A stretch of 64,000 nt of DNA from Chrysaora quinquecirrha (taxonomy: Eukaryota > Cnidaria > Scyphozoa > Semaeostomeae > Pelagiidae). The stretch spans positions 120,877 through 184,876 of the forward strand of contig JACTAT010000029.1 of the NCBI GenBank assembly GCA_014526335.1. Direction: 5' to 3'. The notes under the pieces were generated by a model. That model saw nothing but the letters and a program-made list of their open reading frames with translations. It was not told the origin of the DNA and did no database searches. Both the position numbers and the translations under genes were made by a program. Position 1 is the stretch's first letter, and every line of letters starts with the position of its first letter. Shown here piece after piece: positions 32,411 to 44,560 of the stretch.

Positions 32411-35400
32411 TCATTCAATGTTTTCTTCTTCGCAGCGTCTTTCTAGCCAATAATGCCCATATGGCAGCGTGTTAAATCCATCGTCAAGAATGTATCTTTT
32501 ATCGTCAAAGGGATTCAGCGATGTCTTTTTTCTTTCCGTAGTGTAGATGGTGTGACAGTGTGATTCAATGTTGCGTTGAATGTGTGCATCTGCTCTCATT
32601 TCCATCAAACATTTCACATAATCTTCATCCTTCATTTGCTTCTTCACAACATATTTTTTTAATCCTTTTGCTCTTTTGATTGTATTTCCATCATCGATTT
32701 GACAGCTATACATTTTGATCTCAATCCAACAAATTCTTTCATTCCCACACCACCAAGCTCGTCTTTCATTTTCCCGATGACTTTCTTGTTTCTTTTAGAG
32801 TAATTTGGATGTTCTTTATCATAATTGCTGAAATCAAACCCATCTTCGTGATCTTTCAATACTTTATCGACTTGATCCTTAGACATTGGTATGTCGTAGA
32901 TGAAACTATCAGTATCCATGTAGCATAACTCAACATTTGGAAGGTTTGGCTTTGCAAAGTTATAGTGGAAATCATACATCAGTGTTTTGCTAATATCCAA
33001 TATGCTGAAACCAATATACATTGGTTTGTTGAGTGTAACTTTCCTCAACTTTTTCTCAACCAAAAGCGTGTCTTCATTGATTTCAATTACTCCGTAAAAG
33101 TTTGGATTTCTTACCCATTTTCTCAAGACTTCTCCATCAGTACAGATTTCAAAACATTGATGATTTCGAACATTTTCCATCGTCTTCCCGAACACGGAAT
33201 GGTTCATCAACTTGAACAGATCTTTTTCAAAGTCGTTTCTTGCATGTGTTCTCTTCTGGGTATTAAAATCAATGTTATCTTTCAACCATAGACTTTGCTT
33301 GCATTCAATGATTTCATGAACTTTTGTCAGCTTCAAACCCAATTCCAAACACTGCTTCAAATTTCTTGCATGTGTGAGGTATTCTTCTTTCTTGAATAGA
33401 TTTGGTATTAGCTTCGGTGTTGACTTAAACTTTTTTCCATTGAAAAGATCTTCGTGAGCGTTCTTTTGATGTTCTGATAGCATGTCTTCTTGAACTTGCA
33501 ATCTTTGCGGCGCCAATGGTAGATCTGCATGATGATCGTGTAACTCGGCTGGATATTCCAAATCGACTTTGAGAATATAACCAACATCTTCATTTGATCT
33601 TGCCAGCAAAGCATGGATGTCTGTATTTCTGATTTCTTCTTGTGTAAACTGCTTGAAACCACCATACGGCATTGGTTGCGACATTGCCCATCCATAGAGA
33701 TTGTTTGCATCTAGATACATCAGCGTGTTGTTTTCTGTTGATTTAGCATGCCCTTTCACTGCTATCGAGACACCACCATGAATGCCATCTTCAATCATAA
33801 GTAGAATGTCCTTCTTTTCTTCGGATAACAATTCCAGCTTCACACTGGTCATCTTCAGCATCGCATCCCAGGCCAGCGAAGGAGCAGTTAGATAATGTGC
33901 AGGATCGAGTCCGTAGAATTCCAGACTTTGTGCTCTGAACGATTTGAATATATCAGTCAACAGCAACACATCGGTTTTCAAGTACAGTTCATGATAATCT
34001 TGAAAAGTCTGACAGTTGAAGAATTGCCAAACCTGTTGAGCATGTTCATAATCTTCATCTCTGATGTCAGAATCATTGAGTTTGTTGTAAAATGCTTCTT
34101 TTGGTGGTAGAGATGTTTCTTCCATTTTCTCTGCACTATCCACCCAATCGTAGGGATAAACACCTTTTCTTGTCAGCAACTCAAATGCTCTCTCAACTTC
34201 TTCAGCTTCAGCATCTGTCAAATCTCTCCTTGATGGTATTTTCCAATTTCTATAATCTAGAACATGTTCATCTTTTAGCGGGTTTTTACATGCTACACCA
34301 GGTTCAAACATTCCTTGGCATTCTCTTTTCAATTCTGCGACTCTTTCCTGTTCATTTCTCAGTACATCAGGATACTGTGTTGTTGAGTAATCTCATCATG
34401 TAGGTAGCCTTTGACAGAGACAAATTGTTCTTTCGGCAGGTTGCCGGCTAGGTTGCCAAACTTGTACTTAGAAATGCAAAGGAGTCAATGTATTTGATCC
34501 CATGAATATTTCTTTCCTTACCATCTTCATCCACATCAGTATGAGCACCAATCTGTGCAGTCATGATCTTTTCTATCGAATTGGCAATGACCTTTGTATT
34601 TCTGCCTTTCAAATTCTTCAGGACATGATGCATGTCATACTCTTTCAGATTATGGAAGACGATCGGGATCGTGTGAGTGTTTGCTATTATACTCAGATGA
34701 TTAAAGTTACAATATTTGCAAGCCGGACCTCTGTATTTCCCAGTAATGTGGCAATGATCTTTGACTTTTCTTCTATTTTTACCATCATATAGCTGCTTAC
34801 AGCAATAGCAGTGTGTAGCCATATCATGTCTTGCATTTTCTTCAGGTGTTAATCAAATCATCGGCATGGTTTTCTTGAACACTGCTTGGATTTCTTCATT
34901 CAATTCATCTAGCCTGTTCATCAACACCTCCATGCAGTCTTCACCAGTATAGCATTCAAACGGTTGTTGCCATCTATCATCGATTGATTTGACATAAATG
35001 CAATAACTGATCGGCTTGTGTTCTTGATAAGCAGCTCTTCTGTTTGAGCTTTCCAGAATGGATTCAGTATCTGCATAGATGATAAATGGTAGCCAGCTCT
35101 GATGTTTGAAATGTTCAAACTTGAACTCTGTATCTTGAGGATATTCAACAGCTTGAGGGGTCTGACATAGCTTTTCATGCTTTTCCAGTCTTTCTTGAGT
35201 TATACACCCCGAACAGCATAAAGGACAGATAAAACGTTTTCCGTTATTTTTGTGACCATCACGACCTGCAAAAAGGCGACTCAAGTCCTTTATCCAGCAA
35301 TAGTGGCTCTCACCATCGTCATTGAATATCTATAGCAAATGTACATGTTTTTCACGTTTAACTTCAGTTATTCTTACTGGTACAATTTCACCATCTTCAT

Positions 35401-35604
35401 TCATATAGATGTTGATTGAAATGTTGTTGTTTATTTCAAAGGTATCAATCATCTTTTTATCGGTTGCTTTTACTGGATATGTCAATCCTTCACAGTTAAG
35501 TTCATTCAAGTATGGACGATACTTTGCCACTCTCTGTGAATTTGTTGCTTGTGGATGTAGGGAGGATAGAATTGCCCAGATGAAGCATTTATCGTCTTCG
35601 TTCT
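32411..35604 (-). pseudogene. Polinton protein-primed DNA polymerase B, main part
   Basis: Five minus-strand frames follow one another. 35604-35330 begins at the KCFIWAILSSLHP block. 35284-34853 has a Cys-rich finger and exonuclease motif I (FIIYADTESIL). 34822-34448 has Cys/His pairs (DHCHITGKYRGPAC) and exonuclease motif II (VFHNLKEYDMH). 34332-32659 has exonuclease motif III (YLKTDVLLLTDIF), polymerase motif A (LDANNLYGWAMSQ), motif B (NHSVFGKTMENVR) and motif C (CYMDTDSFIYDI). 32713-32411 is the C-terminus. All catalytic motifs remain, but four frame breaks and an Academ-like insertion near the N-terminus inactivate it. This enzyme replicates the element from a protein primer. Confidence 0.92.
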
Positions 35605-35607
35605 GTA

Positions 35608-36067
35608 TAGGCAGGGAATTTTCCATAACATTCTGACTTTCAACCTAAGTTTGAATTTTATTACGGATTTTGGGTAAATCGATAGTGCTGATTCCAAATC
35701 CGAGATGGGCCCTGTGAAATTTTGACCGGAAGTTGGACTTTTTGATGACGTCATCGATTTATCTTTAAGCTAATATTCTGTCCTAGTGAAAGATCGCAGA
35801 AACCTAAAAGTTGTAAATACAGATTGGTCTTGAGTAGAGCTCTCGAATGATATAAAGCAAGTTTGATTTTGCGGACTTAAACAAATTCGTGACGTCATCA
35901 CCGTGACGTCATCACTCTGAATGGTTTTTGGTTTCTATGCGATAACTTTCGTATGAATTTTGTTTATTAACATAAATTGCTGAAACAAACAAGAATAATA
36001 ATGCTAGTTCATTTTTAAAGAATATTTTTAATGTTATATCAGGTTCATTATGATTTGCAGACGTCAG
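35608..36067 (+). repeat. Academ-like terminal inverted repeat, left
   Basis: It pairs with 41112-41568 with scattered differences. It contains three perfect TGACGTCA palindromes (35746, 35890 and 35904), the CREB/ATF site; the right arm keeps one (41264-41271) and degenerate forms. Confidence 0.9.
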
Positions 36068-36321
36068 CAAGTTTTTTTCCGCAGCGCTTGTTGCTTTTCA
36101 TTTGCAGGGCAAGTAAAGTTATATTTTATGTCACCTTGCATGCAAGGGTGGTCGTTTGTTTCCTGACGGAAGTATAATTTTCAGCGGAAGGTGAAAGTAG
36201 GTTAAGTGTTATAGCATCAATGTTAATGGTAAGGCATGTTAAACGCGGTATCATTTACCCTGACTAGTTTCATTCTGCCAACATTCAGCAAACATGGTGC
36301 AGTAGAAAGAAGAAAAATGAA

Positions 36322-39300
36322 TTGTCAGTTATAATTCAAATGGATAAAGGTGCCTCATTTTTGGCATTGAATTCAGATGACTTACATCAGTGCTTGTTGT
36401 GTGATACTCCTATTAGGAAAAAAGAGAAGCCTAGCCTGTTTAAAGATGAAGGTTGGTTGCAAGTAAAAGCAAAAGCTGAAAGGTGGTCGAAAATCGCTGT
36501 AGAAAAAGATGATAAAAAATTTGCTTTTACCCGAGTCTATGACAAGATCAAAGATAAAATTCATGCTTTTGGGCAAGCCCACAGCAGCTGCAGAACTTCT
36601 TTTAGAACAAAGGTAGACAAATGTCAAGAAAAGTATGGCCTTGCTTCAAATGATGGTGAGGAAGAATTGAGAAATAATGCTGATGATACTGACACAAGAG
36701 ATGGAGTGTCAAGGCGTTCAGTTAGTCAGCGCATGCTCCAGAAACGCATCTGCTTTATATGTGACGCAAAAAGAGATTCGGACGATAAACCATACGAGAG
36801 AAGAGGCCTTGGACGATGTGAGCAAAATAAATCTGCTGACCGGCTATTGCAAAGGAAAGAAGAGTTTCTTCGAGATAAAGAGCATCGTTTTTATACAGCA
36901 GCGAACAGACTACAACTGGCTGTAAGTGGTCAGTCTCATGACATCTTTGCAATTGACATATATTACCATCAGTCGTGTTATTTAAAATTCGCAATAAATG
37001 AACAAGGTAAACAGAAACAGATCGATGATGATTCAGAAGAAATCAAGAAGGACGTCATGAATGAATTTCTTGGAAATATCCGATTGAAAATTCTTTGAGA
37101 AAAGCGAGCTTTTCTGCTTAGCGAACTTCTGAGAGATTTGATTAACTTGAGCGATGAAAGGAACATTGATTCTCCTGTGAAGCACACTGCTGTCTTAAAG
37201 AGGAAATTAGTTGCCACCTTTTCTTCCAGGCTTGGATACTTTTCCTTGGGACGTCAGGTCATAGTTTATTCAAGTGACATGAACCCGTTGGAATACACAG
37301 TTGCTACACTTAGAAGTCATGGCCTTCGCGGTGAAGATATGATTAAGGCATGTGCCTCTATGATAAGAAGAAAGATCAGCCAACGGAATGAAGAGGAAAG
37401 CTCTTGGCCTTGTACACCAGAGGAACTTATTGAAAAGTTTGATAAAGGGCCACTGCCTGAAATAAACAACATAATATATGCCACGTATGACATCAACTAT
37501 AAAGCCAATGACAATGGTTATGCGACAACAAAATCGCGGCCTGTTGCTACAAAGGTATGGTCATTAGCTTCCGACTGGGAGCTACTTTTGCGCCCAAAAG
37601 AACAAAATGTCAAACAGGTGGTGGCTGGGATGACTCTTCACAGATTTACCGCAAGTAAACAGTCTGTAGTGATGCTGCATAAGCTTGGAAACTGTATCTC
37701 GTATGCGGATGTACGACTTTAAAATGAGGCGTGGGCTAGAATGGTGTCTTCCAGAGGTCGCATTTCTAACGAGTTGGCAAAGGGTATTGCGACCTACGCG
37801 ACAATAGACAATAATGATGGTTCACAAGACACGATAACAGGACATTTCACTACACATGACACTAACTGCACCTTATTTCAGCCAATCCTTCCAGGTTTGT
37901 TTCTTCATTCCTTCTAGTTTCCTTGTTATTATGTTATGTTTGTGGTATCTTTCAAAATTGAAAAAATGCAATATTTTTCATTTGCAAGGTGAATACAAAG
38001 TTCCTGAAGCAACGTATGAAACATGCCTCAATATTGCGGATGACGTGGATGAACTTGAAAACATAGCCAATTTCGAAATAGGGAAACCAATGCCTCCAAA
38101 GTTGTTTCCTAATCATAATGATAATACGAATAGTGATCGATTGATTTGGTGTTTAAAGAGAGATGTTGTATGGGCGATCCTTGATGCCCTTCCTGTACCC
38201 AATAGAAGCGGAGATGTCAATATAATTGGATCGTGGACAGCTTTTAACAAAGCCGTCACAGATGTTAGCGTAAGTAAATCTCTTCTGGAATATTTGCCTG
38301 TTGTTCCTAAGCCACCAGAATACCCCGTGTGTAAGAACTTTCTGGACAAGCTACTACGTTTAATGAAAGAATTAGACATCGGTCATATTTTCGCACACAC
38401 TGATGAACAGGTCTATGACAGACTTGCCCACATACTCTGGAAATATCCTGAAACATACAAAAATGTTATCATTTTGATGGGCGGATTTCATCAGTTGCAC
38501 GTGAGGCAGCGAATGATTCATAAACGCCATTCATATAAAGGCTACAAGTCTTGGTGGACTGATGCTGGTGTGATAGCAAAAGGCTCGGTGGACAGAGCAT
38601 CAGAAGGAGGTCACTATTATCGAAATATAAGACTACATAAAGAGAGTTTTTGCGCACTTATTCAATTCAGAGTAGAAAGCATAACGGCAGATTACACTGA
38701 AATCAATTTGAACTTGCTAGAACTTTTTCAGTCTTTGCGGAAAGACCCAAACCCTTCTGCGATCGAGGCTTTGATTGAAGATGAAAATTTTACTCAGTTG
38801 TATGAGAGGGTGTTAGCTCCTACTGAAGGGACCGAGTCTCAGATGACAATTGAATACCTCAAAGACGTATCAAGTCTTCTTGCAATGGTATCCGCTGTTC
38901 GAGAGCAAGACATAGAGCGTCATCTCCAGGCCGAGAGAAACTTGATAACGTCAAGAGGGTTCGGTGGTAGCTTGTCAGGAACATCATTCTCAAATATACA
39001 TGGGGATTTAATAACGGCAGTTTTTAATGGTGAAAGGAAAAGAAATGCAGGACCGTATAGAGCTGGATACAGTATGGATGCAGCTGCTGTCAATACGTGG
39101 ATAAAGACATCTCATATTCACGCTAAGCTACAATCAGCTCTTCGAGAGAAAATCAATATGTCAACATCGTCTGTTCATAAAGAAATTACACCATCAGCAA
39201 GAAAGATGCACATCCAACATGTGGACAGACTAAAGGAAAAGTTGAGAGGCTACAATACAGATCCGTTCGGAAAAGGAAATGCGCGCCATCGTACAACTGG

Positions 39301-40900
39301 AAGTGAGCTAGATACCAGAATAGTTTAGGGGCTGCTAGACGCACCAGAGTTAGGCAATGAAAAATACACAAAGTTCGTGGAAGATAGACTTGTGAAAGGA
39401 ACTGCAAATTTTACGAGCCAATAAGAAAGTTAAAAGTACCAACAGGGCTTATGAAAACGAAAACAGCTCCAAAGGCTGTAAGCATTCTAAGACAAGATAG
39501 ACAGGTTTTCGGTACACTTTTAACTCAATCTTGGAACTTGGAAACAGCCTTCCAGTATCCTCTCACGGAAGTGCCATTAAGTATTGCAACACCCGAAGGG
39601 GAACTTCGACAAGCACCTAAAAGCGTCTTTAGAAATCAAATATTTGAAGAAGCAAATGCAGTTACAGATGCCTGTCCGTCGAATGCAAGGTGGTTAATTG
39701 ATGGGATGGCTGCCATGCCCAGTGTGAAATGTAGGGATACTTACAAAGAGTGGCTTGATGCTTTGCTGAAGTTCGCAACACCACCTTCAGGATCATGTCC
39801 TCTTTCTGTAGAAATTATACATGACACATACAAGAATAAAAGTGTAAAGAGCAGTACCAGAGTAAAAAGAGGCGCTGTTTCTACACGCACGCACATTCGA
39901 GGCTATGATCAAAAGATGCTTCAAGGAAATGAGTGGAATTCACTTTTCAATAACATAAAAAACTAAACCGAGCTGATCGAGCTAGCAGCTGCATATTACC
40001 AGAGTGATGAGGGTAGGCCCAATTCAAGATATCCTTTGCTTTTCACTGTTGCCGATAAGACTCTTGAAATCACACAAACAAGTTGCAAGGAAATATTTAT
40101 ATGTAATCACGAAGAAGCAGATCCAAGGCTTGTTTTGCATGCAAGCTTAAGAGATACTAATGTTGTAGTCGTTGCAAAGGACACCGATGTCTTTGTTCTT
40201 CTGGTTCACGCGTTTAATAAAATACGGCCGTCTAATAAGTGGTTTATGAAAATAGATCATGATAGATTCATCAATATCTGTAAGGTGACTAAATATCTGG
40301 GAGACAAAATTTCATCTTATTTGCTGCAGATACACGCAATTACAGGGTGTGATACTACGTTGTTTTTGTTTGGCCTTGGAAAAATAAAAGTGTTGAACAA
40401 AATAAAAAAACAGCCAGAATGTTTAGATAACCTTCAACATTTTGGAAAACACGAAACATTGCAACAACATGGTATAGATGGCGGTATAAAGTTTGTTCAA
40501 ACCATCCTATACAATGGAAAGGATACAGAGTCCTTAGCCGATACGAGAATAAGACTTTACAAAAAGCTCCAGATTCTTTGGTACAAGCGCTTCTGCGAGT
40601 ACATTATCAAATATATTATTGGCTAAACTTTGATACTAAGATCATAAAGGAAATCAACTTCGAATAATTTGGATGGAAATTTGATGCAGAAAACGATGTA
40701 GTCGTACCGGTGTGGTTTACAGGTAAGATAAGTCGCAAATGTATTGAAAAATTAGCATAAAACGTGCACCGGTTTCGCCAGGAAAGCCATCTGGTGTCTT
40801 GCGTTATTACAGTTATGTTCATAAAAGCTTACACAGTTGACTGTTCTTATTTTTGTAGGGAATCAACTTCCTCCGTCATCAACTCCACCAGCAACCGAAG
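36322..40900 (+). pseudogene. Transposon protein: zinc region, putative DDE core and XPG-like nuclease
   Basis: Frames 36322-37098, 37138-37722, 37723-37894 joined to 37989-39328 across a 94-bp GT-AG intron (37895-37988), 39451-39966 and 40036-40626 run in order. N-terminal Cys/His pairs are CLLCDTPIRKK and CFICDAKR. The centre carries FAHTDEQVYDRLAHILW, VIILMGGFHQLHVRQRM and SEGGHYYRNIRLHKESFCAL, likely the transposase core. The C-terminus has an XPG-N-like WLIDGMAAM and SVKSSTRVKRG, then XPG-I-like EEADPRLVLHA, VVAKDTDVFVLL and HAITGCDTT. These acidic clusters are the metal ligands of FEN1/XPG nucleases. At least four stops are present (for example 37720-37722 and the TAG at 39326-39328). 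Confidence 0.72.
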
Positions 40901-41111
40901 CTTCAGATAAACCCCCTGCTAGAAAATGACGGCGTAAGTCAGCGAATGCCGCCCCGATCGCTAATTGTCGAGAAATTGAAGAAGAAACAGAGAGCTTGAG
41001 TATATATATTTTGGGTTTTCGTCAAGCGAAGACAGTGAAAGCGAAAGTGTTTCAGATGACTCAGATTGGTTGCCGTAGCTATATGAAGACATTCATTCTC
41101 ATTGTCTATTA

Positions 41112-41568
41112 CTGACGTCTGCAAATCATAACATGATATAACATTGAAAATATTCTTTAAAAATGAACAAGCATTATTATTCTTGTTTGTTTCAGCAATT
41201 TATGTTAATTAACAAAATTCATACGAAAGTTATCGCATAGAAACCAAAAACCGTTCAGAGTGATGACGTCACGGTGATGATGTCACGAATTTGTTTAAGT
41301 CTGCAAAATCAAACTTGCTTTATATCATTCGAAAGCTCTACTCAAGAGCAATCTATATTTACAACTTTTAGGTTTGTTCGATCTTTCACTAGGACAGAAT
41401 ATTAGCTTAAAGATAAATCGATGACATCATCAAAAAGTCCAATTTCCGGTCAAAATTTCACAGGGCCCATCTCGGATTTGGAATCAGCACTATCGATTTA
41501 CCCAGAATCCGTAATAAAGTTCAAAGTTAGGTTGAAAGTCAGATTGTTATGGAAAATTCCCTGCCTAG
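41112..41568 (-). repeat. Academ-like terminal inverted repeat, right
   Basis: Inverted partner of 35608-36067, ending CCCTGCCTA before GTA. A few substitutions and small indels separate the two arms. Confidence 0.9.
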
Positions 41569-41571
41569 TAC

Positions 41572-41874
41572 ATTGATGACGGCTTTCTTGTTTTGGATGT
41601 ATGTAGGTAGTTGTAAATACTTTCCACCATGAATTGCATCATAATTATCACAATTACAAGAATTACAATTACAAGAATCATAATAATTTCCACCATGAAT
41701 TGCATCATAATTACAAGAATTATCATCAGTGAGAAAGCTGGTTGCTTGAGAAGGGCCATTCAAATCAATGCAATCTTGACACACAGAGCAGACGTTTTTT
41801 TCCACTCCTTGTTGCTTTTTTTGAAAGAATTTTGAACTTTTTAGAGATTTCTCTGAAGGGTGGACGAATTGCAC
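41572..41874 (-). pseudogene. Polinton DNA polymerase B, N-terminal part
   Basis: The minus frame reads VCSVCQDCIDL (a Cys cluster), then two copies of a YDAIHGG tract separated by a Cys/Asn-rich repeat, then YLQLPTYIQNKKAVINV, which is the conserved block that normally runs straight into KCFIWAILSSLHP, now across the Academ-like insertion at 35604. The repeat arises from tandem duplication of about 60 bp (41625-41730). The start codon is uncertain. Confidence 0.72.
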
Positions 41875-41904
41875 ATAGCTTGTCCTTCAAATTTCTTAAT
41901 TAAG

Positions 41905-42240
41905 TCAGAAATAGCAATGTTTGTTAAACTTCTCTTGATGTCTTGTAACAACCAGCAACCAGCCATAAAGTGGCAAACTAAAGCCTAAACTGTCATCAAT
42001 ACAGATGTCAAATTTCGGTAATAAATATGGCAACTGCCATTTGGAAATATGAATTTCATTTTCAGAGCAAACTAAATTCCAACTATTTAGAACCAGTCTT
42101 TTTGCTCTGTCAGTGACATGAAGTACAGAACACGAATCATGAAGAAGATATAAAAAGTTCAACCCCAACAAGAATGGAGACATTAAAATAATCTTGGAAG
42201 TAGTCGTTCAAGCACAGGAATACAGCTACAAAAGTTAAAT
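41905..42240. other. Unassigned junction stretch
   Basis: A minus-strand open frame of 92 residues (42183-41905) shows no family motif I trust. It lies between the Polinton end and the second BEL/Pao copy, so the Polinton terminus should be here, but I see no inverted repeat. Confidence 0.3.
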
Positions 42241-44150
42241 CTTGTTACATTCAATGATTACGTGTCAAAATTCCAAGCCTTTTGGCAAGGTTTTTGTTGT
42301 TCTGTTGACCGAAATGAAGAACTATCGGATATTCATAAGCTTAACTACCTGCTCAACTCATTGGAGGGTGCAGCATACAAGGCCTTGCAAGCACTTGATA
42401 TTTTAGATTCGAATTATGGGCATGCAAAAGATATACTGAAGTCAAGATTTGGCAACACCCAGGAAATAATAAGTACACATATGCCAGCTCTACTAAATTT
42501 ACGTTGTAAGCCAACCAACAAAGTGGTTCACTTGAGAGGGCTAAATGTCCACTAAATGATACACTAAATGTCCACATAAGGGCCTATAGAAGGAATATAG
42601 AAGCCTTGTTATACAAGTGATAATGAATAGAATGTCCAGTGAAATAGCATTGCGGGTGGCTAGGAAAATTCAAGAAGATGTGTGGGACATAAAGAAAACA
42701 CTAAAAATTATCCAAAGAGAAATAGAAGCAAGGGAAATGGGTAACAGTTTAAATTCTTTCAATGATAATCAGAGAAAGCCAGAAAAGACCAACAGCATGC
42801 CACCAAGAACCACACAAGACTTTGTTGCATCAGAAAAGCCAAAGCTTGAATGTTTCTTTTGCAGAAAAAATCATTTTGCATCTGAGTGCAATGAAGTAAA
42901 GTATATTGAGGAAAGAAAGAACATTCTAAGGAAATCCAAACGATGCTTTGTTTTTTCAAAGTTAGGCTGTGGGGCCTGGAATTGCAAAATTAGTGTAAGA
43001 TAACGCTAATAAGCATGACACTTTGATCTGTACAGATGAAAAGGACAAGGAAAAAGAGGTAAAATGGATAAGGAAGACAGTCCATCAGCAGTTATGGCTG
43101 CTAAAGTGAAATCAGATGTCCTTTTACAGACAACAAGAGCATTTGTGTATGGTGATGATAAGAGCAAGGGGTGAAGGTGTATGTGCTATTTGATGGTGGA
43201 AGCCAAAGAAGCTATGTGAACGAGAAGATAAAGGAGAAGCTTGGTGTGAAAGGAAAGAAGAGGGAAACAATCAATTTGAACACATGTGGTAATGATAAGA
43301 ATGCAAAACAAGCATGTGAAGTATGTGATATTAATTTTGAGGTTGAGGGTGGAACAGTCCCGGTTAGAGTATTAAGTTTCCCAACCATATGCTCTCCTAT
43401 AGCCACCAGCATTCAGGTCAGTGATTATCCACATCAAGGCAGCTTAAGTCTGGCAGACAGCCTTGATTACAGCAATAAGGAAATTGGCATATTAATTGGC
43501 ACAAATTTTTATCATGATTTTGTTACAGGTTCTGGTCCTGTAGCCTTGGTGAGCAAGCTAGTCTGGATTTTATCTGGCCCTGTTTTAGGTAAGAACCGAA
43601 GAGATTGAAAATGCAGAGAGATTAATTATCAGATCTGTGCAACAGAATGCATTCTATAAAGAAATTGATTATCTGAAATGTCTTAAGGCAGATGGTTACA
43701 AAGGTAAGTATACTGGAAAGGTTCCTTTGAGTGTATTGCAATTTAATTTGTTCCCCGACAACAAACAACTTCTTTGATGTAGCAGTAGAATTAAGAATGC
43801 AAATAATTTCTGATTCAATGAAGGTACCTATACTATTACCTACTAAGCATTATTTTTCAGAGCTTGTTGTTAAAGATTGTCACTGGAAAGTTATGCACAA
43901 TGGGGCTGTATACACGTTGACTTTGCTGGTCTGCTTGTTATTGAAGATCGAGAAAGGTCCAAGTGTTATGTTTGCTTGTTTACGTGTGCTGCTACGAGAG
44001 TGGTACACCTGCCATTGGTGGAATCATTTGCACATTGAAACATTCATCAAGCCATTCAGAAGATTTTGTGCCCACAGAGGTGTTCTTAATATGGTTATTA
44101 GCCACAATGCCAAAACGTATAAATCTGCTGCTAACTCATGATATTGACAT
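42200..44150 (+). pseudogene. Second BEL/Pao element, heavily deleted
   Basis: It has a gag piece 42262-42555 (KFQAFWQGFCCSVDRNEELS, a DUF1759-like block), a zinc-knuckle piece 42617-43003 (CFFCRKNHFASEC), an aspartic-protease piece 43171-43608 (VLFDGGSQRSYVNEKI, EIGILIGTNFYHDF), then a jump directly to integrase (LLPTKHYFSELVVKDCHWKV and CAHRGVLNMVISHNAK). The reverse transcriptase and RNase H are missing, and the second integrase aspartate reads histidine. The protein is quite different from the 25-31 kb element, so it is another family. No LTRs were found. Confidence 0.75.
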
Positions 44151-44229
44151 GGATATATCCAATATTATTTAAGACAACAAAGCGATTGAAATAAACCCAT
44201 AACTTGATTCTCGATCAGTTGGTATAGAT

Positions 44230-44560
44230 TGGTATGTGAATGCCAGGTCATATGGAACCCTCTCAACTGATTGCATACTATGCTGAGCGGAATGCTAAAA
44301 GAAGAGATCTTATAACCAAAGAGTCTTGGAGATCGAGCATGGAACGTTCACACCACTTGTTTTTGGCACCAATGGCACAATGGCTACTGTATGTGTCAAA
44401 TTTCACAAAATCCTTGCGAAAAAAATTGCCCTTAAAACAGACAAAAAATACAGTGAAGTAATGACAAAAATAAGAAACAAAATATCTTTTAGCCTGGTGA
44501 GGTCATCACTGCTGTGTCTTAGAGGGTCACGAACAGTTTTCAATACAGTTTTTTAGGTTT
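44230..44560 (+). pseudogene. LINE reverse-transcriptase C-terminal scrap
   Basis: Two overlapping frames give LEIEHGTFTPLVFGTNGTMA and ISFSLVRSSLLCLRGSRT, a tail seen on ORF2 proteins of some cnidarian-type LINEs. It follows the BEL/Pao remnant without a clear border. The frames are broken and no other LINE domain is present. Confidence 0.5.

Larger units (their letters stand above)
35608..41568 (+). mobile_element. Academ-like DNA transposon with XPG-type nuclease and long TIRs
   Basis: Inverted repeats of about 460 bp (35608-36067 and 41112-41568) begin TAGGCAGGGAATTTTCC; GTA flanks both ends (35605-35607, 41569-41571), a 3-bp target duplication. Inside is a multi-domain gene with a DUF-like zinc region, a putative DDE/RNase-H-like domain and a C-terminal XPG/FEN1-like nuclease. 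Three-base duplications and an XPG domain are features of the Academ superfamily, which is my best match. It interrupts the N-terminal part of the Polinton polymerase. Stops show it is not active. Confidence 0.75.
12860..41890. mobile_element. Polinton/Maverick (adintovirus-like) element, inactivated and interrupted
   Basis: Five Polinton hallmark genes lie in one coherent block: FtsK/HerA-type packaging ATPase, rve integrase, penton-like and major capsid pieces, adenain-like cysteine protease, and protein-primed family B DNA polymerase in convergent orientation. Removing the CR1-like LINE, the BEL/Pao element and the Academ-like element leaves about 12 kb, near the size of known Polintons. 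Terminal inverted repeats and 6-bp duplications were not found, so the ends given are approximate. Multiple stops and frameshifts make it defective. Confidence 0.9.

Noticed and set aside
44240..44461. Separate small gene
   Set aside because: It is another frame of the LINE C-terminal scrap at the same place, not an independent protein.
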